Part shown: one piece after another, positions 16,678 through 26,099 of the stretch
How the letters are laid out: each line of letters opens with the position of its first letter
Numbering within the stretch: the stretch's first letter is position 1
DNA from: Trichomonas tenax
Lineage: Eukaryota > Parabasalia > Trichomonadida > Trichomonadidae
Direction of reading: 5' to 3'
Assembly (NCBI GenBank): GCA_023091735.1
Contig: JALKBU010000728.1
Coordinates: forward strand, 1 to 26,565
Length of the DNA: 26,565 bases
The notes under the pieces: model-generated
The model's database searches: none
Told to the model about the DNA's origin: nothing
Seen by the model: only the letters and a program-made list of their open reading frames with translations
Position numbers and translations under genes: made by a program

Positions 16678-18327
16678 ATGTCTCAGAAGACTATTATTGC
16701 GCATGAAGGTGACGTAAATTGCGTTGCACTCGGACCTTCGACCGGAAATGTCTTTGCGACAGGCGGCGAGGACAGATTAGTCAACCTTTGGATGTATGGA
16801 GGGAAAAATCCGAAAGTTACGTTCGGTCCGTTCCAATCAGGCGTCACAGCATGCAGATTCAACATCTACGAAGACAAATTGCTCGGAGGAAATACGGGAG
16901 GAACAGTTATATTATTCGATTTAAACAACCAGCGAAACGAAGCGACATGGTCTGCGCACAGATCTGTTGTCAATGACTTATGCTTTCATACACAAAGTTC
17001 GAATATGATATTAACATGCGGATATGATGGTAAAATCAATGTACTTTCTAAAACACAACGCCATCCTGTGCAATGGTATGCAAATCACAGAGGATCTGCG
17101 AATTCGATCGATATTTCGTCAGATGGAAAGTTAGTCGTATCTGGTGGCGCTGATAAAACCGTGAGAGTCTTCGATCTCGCGGCATCAAAGGAGCTCTTCA
17201 AGTTCACATGTCACGAAGATGCAGTTACGTGCGTGAGATTCCATCCAACAGAGCCCATTTTGGCATCATGCGGTGCAGATCGAAGTGTACATTTCTATGA
17301 CGTGAGTTTGGGCAAAGATATGCAAGTTTCGTATCCCCTCGATTCTCATTCCATAGAATTGATAAGATTTGCACAAGATGATCCAGTTTTACTTTCTGCA
17401 AGCACTGATTTCATAAGACTCTTAGGTTGGGAACCTCCACAGGTCTATGGAAAGGTTCCTTTCGGTGCATTCAAGCCAAGAGACCTTTGTGTTGCAAATG
17501 GAGAAATAACAATCGCTTCAACAGAAAAAGACCGCGTTATTATTACCAAGAAGAAGACAGACGGAATACAGCCATTCACTGGCCAGAAATCTAAAAATAA
17601 ACCAGCGCAGAAGCATTTTCTCAACGATGATTTTCCAAATCCTTCGAATGGAGGAAGATCAACACCACGCATGCTCGACATGAACAGCCTTGCTAAGAAA
17701 TCACGCTCTATGAGTGAGTGCTCAACCGGCGATGATGATGAAGCACCACCATCATCACGCCGCCGTCTTCTTCGTCCTAACTCTGTTGGAAAGGATTCCC
17801 AGCAATCTGGAAGATCTTATGGCTCATCTTCTGTTGTCTACAATGAGTTCAGAAAGGAGAGAACGAATTTCATGACCTACATGAATGAAAGATTTTCTAA
17901 ACTTTCCAGAATCAACGAAGCTTTGGATACAGAGACACTCCTCGATGTGCTAAAAGAAGCTGCTGAGTCAGGAAAGCTTGCATCAGAGATTTTGTCTATT
18001 GTTGCTATGAAGCCAGAAGCAATTACATTAGATCACGCGTCATATATTATGCAAATTTCCGCACTTGCTATTAAGTTAGCTCCTGAAATTGCTGTTTCTT
18101 CAATTGAGACAATGATGCAGTCTTTCGGTGCCTTTGTTCGTGCAACATTAGCGACACCATCTTCTGGTGTTGATTTAGCATTCGACGAAAGAAAACAAAA
18201 ATGCAATAGCTTTGTTAGTGCCTTCAGACAAGTTGCACCCGTATTGAGGCAAATATCTAACAGTTCTAGTGAAAGTTCAGATGCTGCAAGAGACTTAGTT
18301 GAACAATGGAGAGTTTTCTTGAAATAG
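16678..18327 (+). CDS. KATNB1: Katanin p80 regulatory subunit (WD40 + con80)
   Basis: The protein has 549 residues. Residues about 1-300 form a WD40 propeller starting at a katanin-like IIAHEGDVNCVALGPSTGN and including TGGEDRLVNLW, SGGADKTVRVFDL and SCGADRSVHFYDV. A disordered Ser/Lys-rich linker (about 300-390) follows. Then comes the con80 domain (about 395-545): RTNFMTYMNERFSKLSRINE and, near the end, SSGVDLAFDERKQKCNSFV, equivalent to the vertebrate VGVDISREERLHKC block. p80 binds the p60 AAA-ATPase through con80 and targets microtubule severing to centrosomes, basal bodies and axonemes. Length is slightly short of the human 655, mainly in the linker. It starts at the first ATG and is divergent from CFAP20. 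Confidence 0.87.
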   Translation: MSQKTIIAHEGDVNCVALGPSTGNVFATGGEDRLVNLWMYGGKNPKVTFGPFQSGVTACRFNIYEDKLLGGNTGGTVILFDLNNQRNEATWSAHRSVVNDLCFHTQSSNMILTCGYDGKINVLSKTQRHPVQWYANHRGSANSIDISSDGKLVVSGGADKTVRVFDLAASKELFKFTCHEDAVTCVRFHPTEPILASCGADRSVHFYDVSLGKDMQVSYPLDSHSIELIRFAQDDPVLLSASTDFIRLLGWEPPQVYGKVPFGAFKPRDLCVANGEITIASTEKDRVIITKKKTDGIQPFTGQKSKNKPAQKHFLNDDFPNPSNGGRSTPRMLDMNSLAKKSRSMSECSTGDDDEAPPSSRRRLLRPNSVGKDSQQSGRSYGSSSVVYNEFRKERTNFMTYMNERFSKLSRINEALDTETLLDVLKEAAESGKLASEILSIVAMKPEAITLDHASYIMQISALAIKLAPEIAVSSIETMMQSFGAFVRATLATPSSGVDLAFDERKQKCNSFVSAFRQVAPVLRQISNSSSESSDAARDLVEQWRVFLK

Positions 18328-18444
18328 ATTTGTAATTTTTTTTGTTTTTTATTGATTGTATTTATAAATTCTTTCATATTAGAACAAAAATTTTAATGAC
18401 CATCAATAGCAATATCTTTTTCATGATTCTCAAAATACTGAAGG

Positions 18445-18453
18445 AAAAAAAAA
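18445..18453 (-). terminator. RNA polymerase III terminator of tRNA-Glu
   Basis: A run of nine T on the minus strand starts 4 bases after the last tRNA base, the normal place for a Pol III stop. Confidence 0.8.
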
Positions 18454-18457
18454 GTTT

Positions 18458-18528
18458 TCCGATACGGGGAGTCGAACCCCGATCCTGTGGATGAAAACCA
18501 CATATCCTAACCGCTGAACGATATCGGA
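18458..18528 (-). tRNA. tRNA-Glu (anticodon UUC)
   Basis: On the minus strand the 71-base sequence folds as a full cloverleaf. The acceptor stem TCCGATA/TATCGGA is perfect, the anticodon arm is TGTGG-TTTTCAT-CCACA with anticodon TTC, and the T arm is CGGGG-TTCGACT-CCCCG. A box (AGCGGTTAGGATA region) and B box (GGTTCGACTCC) are intact, there is no intron, and the CCA is not encoded. It lies between the katanin gene and the Cys-rich pair, in a spacer with no other gene. Confidence 0.95.
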
Positions 18529-18700
18529 TTTTCAATATTAAGTTTTTGATTATGTATTAATGATATTGTTGTTACTTTTATAGCATGTATCGTTGATTAT
18601 TTTTGTTATTATGAAGCGAAAGGTTATACTGGATTTAAATTATTGTTTTTTTTCCGAAAACTAACATAATTTTACAATTTTCTCAATTTTAGTTTCCGGA

Positions 18701-19336
18701 ATGTTGTCAACCGAAGTTGATGGGCTGTTTAAAAAATCATTTAACGACCATCTTGTTATAATTTACGTCAGTGGATCATCATATCAATATATTAATGGTT
18801 CTAGGCAATTAACTAAACCAGAATATGCTATATATCCACTCAACAAACACTATGACTGGTGCTCAAATTGTGGAAGAACATATGATGACCATCCATGGAT
18901 TTCATTTTCTCTTAAAGATCAAAAATTTGTGTTCAACGGTTATTTCATTAGATGTGGCTGCTGCTATGATGAGGGATGCTGCTGCGAAGAAGAAGGGTAT
19001 TGCGTCCGTTGCTGCTTATTCAGCTGGTCACTTCAGATCTCAGATGATAATAAAACATGGACAGAAGTTCACAGAATAGACCGCAATTACAACATGGTCA
19101 GATGCGCCGAGAAGACGTACAACTTGGATAAGACATACACAGCCAAATACATCAGAATCATCCAAAATGAAGCATGCCCAGGAGAACCTCCATGCATCGC
19201 TATAAACAGGATGGAAATCCTCGGGAGCACGTTAGCTGACAACTCTCAGAATGATGATTTTGTTTCTTATCACGATGATGACGAAGATGTCAGCATTATC
19301 GGACATATTTCCAAGAATGGAAACATCAAAATCTAA
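18701..19336 (+). CDS. Cys-rich discoidin-like (F5/8C-type) protein, copy 1
   Basis: The protein has 211 residues. The fold pattern is discoidin/galactose-binding-like: VSGSSYQYINGSR near the start, WISFSLKDQKFVFNGYFI (a planar-substrate strand pair), SWSLQISDDNKTWTEVHRI, then AKYIRIIQ and INRMEILG. Between the second and third strands sits an insert with nine cysteines in 21 residues (85-105), plus a WCSNC motif at 53-57. The tail is acidic and ends DEDVSIIGHISK. No signal peptide or membrane segment is seen, so the cysteines probably sit in the cytosol and may bind metal (inference). A second copy lies tail-to-tail 33 bases away. Discoidin-like domains are common in trichomonads, but the exact role is unknown. 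Confidence 0.75.
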   Translation: MLSTEVDGLFKKSFNDHLVIIYVSGSSYQYINGSRQLTKPEYAIYPLNKHYDWCSNCGRTYDDHPWISFSLKDQKFVFNGYFIRCGCCYDEGCCCEEEGYCVRCCLFSWSLQISDDNKTWTEVHRIDRNYNMVRCAEKTYNLDKTYTAKYIRIIQNEACPGEPPCIAINRMEILGSTLADNSQNDDFVSYHDDDEDVSIIGHISKNGNIKI

Positions 19337-19369
19337 AAAATTAATATTTATGAAGTAAAAACATTGTTT

Positions 19370-20017
19370 TTATATCTTCTTTGATATATGACCTATGATG
19401 CTCACATCATCGTCGTCACTCTCCATTGAGGAATCAGTGGAATCAAGGGAATATGAAAGGTGCCCAATGAATTCTATCTTGTTTAAGGCAATGCATGGTG
19501 GATCACTTAAGCAGGATTCATCTTGGATCAAACGAACATACTTGGCGTTATATTGTTTGCTGAACTTATAAACTTTATCCTTGCAGCGTCTCATATCGAC
19601 GTCTTTCTCGACTTTATGGATTGTTTTCCAAGTCGAGTTATCATTCGAAATTTGAAGCGACCAGCTGTATAAACAGCATTCACAGCAGTATAAATCTTCT
19701 TCTATACAGCAGCACTTTATATCCCCACCACAGCAACCAGTTTTAAGGTAATATCCTTGAAGATTCATATAATTATTTTTGATATTGAAAATAATAAATG
19801 GATGTTCATCTTTTGATCTTCCACAATTCGAACACCAATCATAGTCTTTATCAATTTGATCAAATGCATACTCAGGTTTAGTTTTTTGTCGAGATCCATT
19901 AATGTACTGATAACTACTTCCGCTGACAACGACTTCGACCATGCCTTCCTTGTAAGCTTTCTTTAGTATAGAGTTTGAGTCACTCAAAATACTCTCTGAT
20001 ATCAAAAAATGAAACAT
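19370..20017 (-). CDS. Cys-rich discoidin-like protein, copy 2
   Basis: The 215-residue protein starts at ATG 20017 (MFHFLISESILSDSNS...); the frame is open slightly further but has no earlier ATG. It shares long identical blocks with copy 1 (VSGSSYQYINGSRQ, TKPEYA, DYDWCSNCGR, SWSLQIS and the tail DDDVSIIGHISK). The Cys-rich insert again has nine cysteines with the pattern CC...CCC...CC.CC, though spacing and other residues differ. The conserved cysteines amid divergent neighbours suggest selection on them. The N-terminus is longer and more hydrophobic than copy 1. An initiator lies 11 bases upstream. It probably arose by inverted duplication. Function unknown. Confidence 0.78.
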   Translation of the reverse strand: MFHFLISESILSDSNSILKKAYKEGMVEVVVSGSSYQYINGSRQKTKPEYAFDQIDKDYDWCSNCGRSKDEHPFIIFNIKNNYMNLQGYYLKTGCCGGDIKCCCIEEDLYCCECCLYSWSLQISNDNSTWKTIHKVEKDVDMRRCKDKVYKFSKQYNAKYVRLIQDESCLSDPPCIALNKIEFIGHLSYSLDSTDSSMESDDDDVSIIGHISKKI

Positions 20018-20024
20018 CAAAATC

Positions 20025-20030
20025 AAATGA
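20025..20030 (-). promoter_or_regulatory. Initiator (Inr) of Cys-rich copy 2
   Basis: TCATTT on the minus strand, with the start A opposite 20028, 11 bases before the ATG at 20017. A TCACTTTT match sits just upstream. Copy 1 has no such element close to its ATG. Confidence 0.6.
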
Positions 20031-20130
20031 AAAGTGACAACATTTCGAAATTTCGTAACTTTCTTTTTGAGCTTTGCTAGTGAAGCTTTGATATGCTAAT
20101 AATGAATGGAATTCAAATTTACAAAATTCT

Positions 20131-21459
20131 TTATTCTTTATAATCTTTATCAAATACACTCTTAGGGGATGTCGAAAGGACACGAAGATTCAGCGAAGTT
20201 AGGCTTGGAATGAAATTATCAGGAATCATTGGAACTGAAGCAAGATATTCTGATGCAAATTGTTCAGGAATTTGTGTGAAGAACTTGTCCTCAGATACTT
20301 CCTTGAGCTGATATGAGTTTTGATTCCTAACATTCAAGAATCTTTCATTGAATTCTCGACAATTGGGACATTTTTGCAAGCCAGTCTGATAAAACTTGCC
20401 AGCGTTTGCAATATCATTTCTCATTTCGTATATAAGGCCAATATTTAGCCATGGCTCTGGGATATCGCATCGAATAAATAAAGCACGTTGAAATGTAGTC
20501 AACGCATCTGTTAATTGATGATTGTGGAAGTAAAGGTTACCTAGAGATATCCAAAAATATGGTGAATCGCTGCAATATTCTATGCAAGATTTATATTTTT
20601 CGTAAGCAGCCTTGGTCTCACTCATTTTTAGACTGATACGTGCATCAATCAGCATTAAATTCGGATCAAATCCAAATCTCTGAAATGCATCGTGCAATTC
20701 AATCTGTAACTCTTGAAGCATTGTTCCATTTGATAATATAAGGCGTGCTATGAAGTATTGGCGAGTAATTTCTATATTATTTGGAAATTTGTTGTATAAA
20801 TCTGTATATATCTTCAAACTTTGATCAGGATTGCCAAGAAGGCTTAAATTGTATGCAATCTGTAACTGTATATCTCCTTCTGTTAGTCCAGAAGGCAAAC
20901 ACGTCTTCAATGACATTAAAATCTCATTTGATTGTTGATATTGCTCAACAAGTCTGTATAACAACGCCAGTCTAAAGTATATATCATTTCTAAACGGCAT
21001 TTTCGGTTGATTCTGTATGATTGTTTTCAGATATGGAATAGCGATTTCTGTGTATCTGAAGTGCGCGTAAACAATACCAGCGAGGTAGCAAAAAACGATA
21101 TCAGGCGAGTCAACGACCTTAACTATGCGTGAACACGCGGCGAAAGCATTGGGAAAGTCTCCAAGTGCTAAATAGCAATAACCAAGGACCATCCAAATAG
21201 ACGTTTTTTCCGTATCTCGCTGCAATTGTTGTCCGTAATCTTCGATAACCTTGCGAACTTGATCAACAATAACTTTGTAGTCCGGATATATCGAAAAAAC
21301 TTGCGGATTATTTGGATTATAACTTATCGCGCGTTTCGTTGCAAGAAGAGAGTCCTCCTGGCAGCCCAATTGCTTGGAAACCACGGCTGCGACAGAGAAT
21401 GAATCCTCGAAACTCAGGTTTACTTTCTCTAAGTAATACCTTGAGGTCTTGTTGTTCAT
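20131..21459 (-). CDS. TPR-repeat protein, Cyc8/UTX-like
   Basis: The 442-residue protein is composed of tetratricopeptide repeats from about residue 35 to 365, for example WMVLGYCYLALGDFPNAFAA, IYFRLALLYRLVEQYQQSNE, FWISLGNLYFHNHQLTDALT and PWLNIGLIYEMRNDIANAGK. The order IYFRLALLY...LTEGDIQLQIAYN followed by FWISLGNLYFH...ALTTFQRA and PWLNIGLIYEMRNDIANA matches the TPR array of the Cyc8/Ssn6 co-repressor and of UTX/UTY (LTEADIWFQIGHVYEQ; FWCSIGVLYYQ; VWYDLGTLYE). A nuclear co-repressor scaffold is a plausible role; a general TPR adaptor is the alternative. It starts at the first ATG. No typical initiator. Confidence 0.7.
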   Translation of the reverse strand: MNNKTSRYYLEKVNLSFEDSFSVAAVVSKQLGCQEDSLLATKRAISYNPNNPQVFSIYPDYKVIVDQVRKVIEDYGQQLQRDTEKTSIWMVLGYCYLALGDFPNAFAACSRIVKVVDSPDIVFCYLAGIVYAHFRYTEIAIPYLKTIIQNQPKMPFRNDIYFRLALLYRLVEQYQQSNEILMSLKTCLPSGLTEGDIQLQIAYNLSLLGNPDQSLKIYTDLYNKFPNNIEITRQYFIARLILSNGTMLQELQIELHDAFQRFGFDPNLMLIDARISLKMSETKAAYEKYKSCIEYCSDSPYFWISLGNLYFHNHQLTDALTTFQRALFIRCDIPEPWLNIGLIYEMRNDIANAGKFYQTGLQKCPNCREFNERFLNVRNQNSYQLKEVSEDKFFTQIPEQFASEYLASVPMIPDNFIPSLTSLNLRVLSTSPKSVFDKDYKE

Positions 21460-24400
21460 TCAGGAAACAAAAATTTTATTTCACATGTCTGGACCCGAAC
21501 TTTCCAAATATTGTTTTATCGATTAAAAGTGTTTTTCTGGGCCATTAAAGCCTTTGAAATATAATTATAGCGAAATTTCATTTCATTAGATACCAAAAAA
21601 ATTGTGAATGAAACGACGATAAGATTTAATACTTCAAGTTTTATTTTAAAAATCAACGTTTTATCCTCCCTCTCCACAGTAATATTTATAGCCACAAAGT
21701 TTGTTGTGGAAAGAGCTCTAATTTTTTTGTCTCTTTAAGGATGCTGTACGGCCAGTTTTGGGTAAAAACAACACTCAAAATTGCTTAAACCCATAGTCAT
21801 ATTATTTCTATAGAGGGTTCGAAAACCGCGCAAGTTAGTTGCTAAATCAACAATAATCCGTGCAATCTTGAATCAATATCTTTATAAATATCATAATTTG
21901 GCATAAATATTATAATGATATATGCATATACCTACATTCATACGTTTTTATATTCTTAAGCAAGTAGAAAAAACAAAAAAGAATACGTACAAAATAATTC
22001 GGTATTAGTTAATAAAACTACTTTTATCAGATTGCCATTAATAATGCGGCATTGTACACCGCGTTTATTTTATAGCTTAGCGATATATTTTTTGAGATTG
22101 AATCGATATTTTTGCAAAGAAAAAGATTTGGACAAACAAGCTTGGTGTGTGAGGTAGCTTACGTGATTTTTAAATAATTTATTGTCCGAATTTTGGACTT
22201 TTGTATTGAATTAAAATAAAAAAATATAATGATCAATCAAAGTATTAAGTTATGGTAGGGAAATGGTTGTATTTTTTGTTGTTAGTTGTAGTTCTACGAT
22301 TTATTGTGATTTTGATAATCATGATTTTAGATCACACTAACTGGTCGATATGATAGCTCTGGTTGTAGTCACTCATATATGGCGTGAGTAGGCAAATCCA
22401 TTCTTGTTGGAAAATTCGTCTAAAATTTGAAGCAGCTGCGGCAACGAAAAGCTAAATTTATAGAATGAAGAAAATCACTCAAAATATAAAAAATGTCACC
22501 ATCTATGTCTAAAAATACATACATCGCATCAAAATCACCCTATCATTGTCTAGGCCTCTGAAAAAAAAAATGTACCGCTCCACTACCTAAAAATGGTTGA
22601 ATTTGTTTCCCCGTTGACTTTTTTGAGTTTTGCGATTTTTAACGAGTAAACCCCCTATCAAGCCAAACTGAGAAGACATTTATGTGCTTTTCAGGGGTGC
22701 TGAGTATGTTTATAGCATTTGCTTGTCTATTTAACTTGAGGATCTCCATATCTCCATGAGATTTCAGCAAATTTGACATGTAAAATAACGAAAGTCACAA
22801 TTTTTGACACTTATTATCTGATATTTGTCATGTAAAGTCGAAAATTTGATATGTAATGTTACCAATGAGCAAATTTTATGTGAAATTGAGGTAGCATAGC
22901 TTTAGGTATGTATGCTCGATGTATGAGCAAAGGAAGGCCGTTTGACTTCTTCGCGTAGCGTATTTTTTCTTTTCTATTTTTTGATTTTTCTACCAGAACT
23001 CTTGCAAAAATAAGCGAGCGAACGCTATAATAGTGAGATGTATTTGTTATAATCATCAAAGAGATTCATAACAGAAGCCCATTAATGATTTGTAATCATA
23101 TCTTGATTAAGTAATACCTTGCTAAGATCATGAAACAGATTGCACCATTAGAATCAGCATCCACAAAAAGCACGTAAATGTTTCATCAGATTCGTCCAGG
23201 AAGGGGTTTACTCATTAAAAATTGCAAAACTCAAAAAGGTCAACGATAAAAAAAGTGGAGCCCCTAAAAATGGACGATAGGGCAAAATCTTTAACAGCTG
23301 GGTTTTTTCGAAAAAAAGGAGCAAAATATTATTAGATGAAACTGAACTATCTATAATTAATAAAAAATTAATACTTTTCTGATTTAGAAGGAGCAAAATT
23401 AACTTTTTTTTAAGTCCGTTAATTTCGAAAAAAAATCTAAAATTTCATCATTTTTTAGATTCCATAGCTTTCTAAATAGTTGCTCCACAAAATTCATATC
23501 AATAGATAGATGGATATATACCGGTTCTTACTGGGTATGCAAGAGGATCCAGAACATCTTCTAAACGTCTAAAAAGTGCTCCAAAAGTGACCATTTTCGA
23601 TGGCTGTATCGCTCTCTTAATTTTTTTTTAGTGGCCACGCGGATGACTTATGTTTTCTACTCACCACGGATCACAAAAATCACTGTGTATTACATTGATA
23701 TTGTCCAAACAGAGATAGTTCGTGCCTTTAATGAGTTATAATGCTATTGTTCGTCAAATTCATGAGACTAAGTCTGAATAGACACAGTGAGTAAAGGAAA
23801 CTTATGGGTGAATCATTTCTATGGTTTAAACTTTGTTAATATGCTTCCAACATCCTGAAAATTGTTTGATATAAAAAAATACCAGTGATAAAAATGATGG
23901 TTGAACAGCAATATAAATGAGAAATTCAAAGCCAGAGCAGAATGAAATGATAATAGAATAGGTAAAGATTAAACTGCAAATATAGAATAAGCCTAGTTCA
24001 ATTATGTTGATGTGTAAAATATGATTAAAGTTTTGGATAAAACTTCGTATGAATTTTTGATATGTTTTTACTGATGATTATCAAAGAGCAATGCTTCTTC
24101 TTATGATCGCAATATACAACTGTGATAGCACAACACAATTTATAAAAGAAATTGTTGTAATTTCCTATTGATTTCCAATTTCTGATGTTTGACTTTGCCC
24201 TATTGCATTTTAAATTGTAGTTGATGTGTATTAGTTTTGGACATTTTATGACGAATATTCACGTTCTTAACATAAAATCCAACTCATCAGGAGTATATGT
24301 ATATAAGAAATAAAGTTCAAAAATCATTGCCCGCAGACAGAATTCAATTCAAAGATTTTATATTTCGAATGAGAGTTTAATTAGAAATATACCAAACAGT

Positions 24401-24583
24401 TGATGCATGGAATGTGTTTTAATGTGTTCTTCTTATCAATTCCAAAAATTAAATTTTCAAATTTATAAAAAAACAACAATTGGCCAAACTTTCTTGAAAA
24501 AAATCTTATCTCTATGGTAATAGTTTATATTAACAAAATCAAAAAATAAAAATTGTACGTTTAGCAAAATATTTACAAAAAAA
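21460..24583. other. 3.1-kb gene-free region with repeats
   Basis: No frame on either strand has protein-like composition. It contains a short less AT-rich island at about 21650-21850, a long imperfect inverted repeat (22538-23282), repeated TTTGACATGTAA-like words at about 22770, 22824 and 22847, a 14-bp A/T palindrome around TTCGAA at 23303-23316, two copies of AAGGAGCAAAAT (about 23316 and 23389), and a perfect 9-bp hairpin at 23434-23461. Confidence 0.55.
22538..23282. repeat. Long imperfect inverted repeat (foldback or MITE-like)
   Basis: The left arm, about 22538-22703, matches the reverse complement of the right arm, about 23150-23282. Best core: CGTTGAC...TTTTTGAGTTTTGC.ATTTTTAA.GAGTAAACCCC over 43 bases with few mismatches (22612-22654 against 23203-23245). 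Other shared words occur in the same order: outward GCTCCACT and CCCTATC, inward ACATTTA.GTGCTTTT and TGCTGA. About 450 bases separate the arms. No ORF is inside. Confidence 0.6.
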
Positions 24584-24925
24584 ATGTGGCGATTCATTGA
24601 AGAAGGTCCATTGTTGAAATTTCCTCTCCGCGAGTCCCCATTTATGGCCGCAGATCCAATGTACAGAGACGTAGTTATCGCGCCACCAATCAGATTTCAA
24701 AGAATAACAAATACGCAAACAAACGATTTTCATCCAAGTTTCCTTTCTACTGCCTCTTCGTTATCAACAAAGAGCACTAAATCGCGTATGACAATCAGTG
24801 AACAGCAATCTTCATCAACAATGGCAATTCCGCCTTCTGATGAAGTTAGCACTCAAAAGAGCGGGCCACAAAGCATTCCATCACCATCTGGAACAGCTTC
24901 TAGTCACTCTTCCGGTTTGGCATAA
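24584..24925 (+). CDS. Small protein with Ser-rich tail, function unknown
   Basis: The 113-residue protein starts MWRFIEEGPLLKFPLRESPF. Residues 1-55 are ordered-looking and hydrophobic with conserved-type motifs (DPMYRDVVIAPPIRF). Residues 56-113 are Ser/Thr/Pro-rich and probably disordered. Base composition rises sharply against the flanks, supporting a gene. No initiator is seen at short distance and no family is recognised. A short ordered head with a disordered Ser-rich tail fits a small adaptor or cytoskeleton-bound protein, which is a guess. Confidence 0.6.
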   Translation: MWRFIEEGPLLKFPLRESPFMAADPMYRDVVIAPPIRFQRITNTQTNDFHPSFLSTASSLSTKSTKSRMTISEQQSSSTMAIPPSDEVSTQKSGPQSIPSPSGTASSHSSGLA

Positions 24926-25905
24926 ATTTTGTTTGATATTTCAAATAAGAATATAATTTAATTTCATTATTTTCCTTCCTATGTCTTCATACAATATCAT
25001 CTTCTTTATTACTGTAATTTAACTGTAGTTTATTTGATTAAATGTTTATTTTTATATTATTTTCGAAATCTCATAAATCAAAGCAAATCTCTCAAGTACA
25101 TATTGCGCTGAAGAATGGCTTTTAAATGAACATATAAACAATATTTAATTAAAAAGAAAAGTGTTTCAAATGAAAATAATGAATTTGATCGACCAAAATT
25201 ATAAAATTTAGGATCTCTATATATAAGCACAGGTAAAATTTCCTTTAATAAGCTCGAACGATAGGTGTCAAGCCGCCAAATAATCGTCAAAGCGGCTTGT
25301 TATCTCACGCAATGCTAAATACAGTCACTTATTTTTTTGAATACTTTCAAAAACAAAAATATCTTAAAATATCAATCATCATCGATAATAGAGTAACTAT
25401 CAAAAAGTTTTGAGGAAAACTGACATTTAATTTTTTTAATTTTACTTCTCATTCTGAACTTCGAACGAAGGAAATTGCTTTGTAATTATCTAACATTCCT
25501 TGCATACTTACCTTATAGAACTATTCGTTAGTTAATTCTCTGTTCTTACATGTTTATAAGTATTGATATCAATTTCGATTTCAAATTATGTTCATATTTG
25601 ATTAGTTTTACAAATAGATATAACATGTAAGTGCAAAAGCTTCATCGCAACATTAAGTGTTTATTGTATTGCGAGTCTAGAAATTGATCCCATATTATTT
25701 TTTTTTTAATAAATCTGATGAGAATCTTCACATTATCGCAGGCATACTTCCTGCGTAAAGGCGAATCAATATTTGATGATTTTAAATATAATTTTAATTT
25801 TTCAAAGTTTAATAAAGCTACAGCATATATACTATTACAAACCAGCTTATAAGCCATAATTATATATAATTCGCATATTAAAGCCATAGTTCAACGAAAT
25901 TATAA
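24926..25905. other. AT-rich spacer with a GC-rich hairpin
   Basis: No convincing gene is seen. An 81-codon minus-strand frame at 25642-25887 has some protein-like words (LRRKYACDNVKILIRFI) and could be a relic. The clear structure is a perfect 8-bp hairpin, CAAGCCGC/GCGGCTTG, at 25269-25299 with a 15-base loop. A smaller CGCAGG/CCTGCG stem lies at 25737-25755. Confidence 0.45.
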
Positions 25906-26067
25906 AGATCAACATTTTTGAATTCTTTTAAAACCAAATTAATTAGCTCCATATTTTACAGAGAGCATCAACTTTATGCAGGGATGTCTAAAGCACTATA
26001 TACTGAGCATGATACTCATCGTAAGCGTATGATGGGATTTCGTCTTCCATTAGATCTAAAAATGTGA
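25906..26067 (+). pseudogene. Fragment of an unknown gene
   Basis: A frame open from 25906 reads SIFYREHQLYAGMSKALYTE and then HDTHRKRMMGFRLPLDLKM before TGA at 26065. The part from about 25950 looks like real protein. An ATG at 25984 would give a 27-residue peptide. After the TGA the frame stays open for about 27 codons. It may be the exposed end of a decayed gene. The family is not recognised. Confidence 0.3.
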
Positions 26068-26099
26068 CAACACTTCACTCCCGTTCTCAATTTCAAACT

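Noticed and set aside
18660..18692. CTAACAT...TTTTAG before the first Cys-rich gene as an intron end
   Set aside because: The trichomonad branch point sits directly at the 3' splice site; here the spacing is far too long and no 5' site is present.
21815..21830. GGTTCGAAAACC as a tRNA B box
   Set aside because: It has one base too many for a B box, and no cloverleaf can be drawn around it on either strand.
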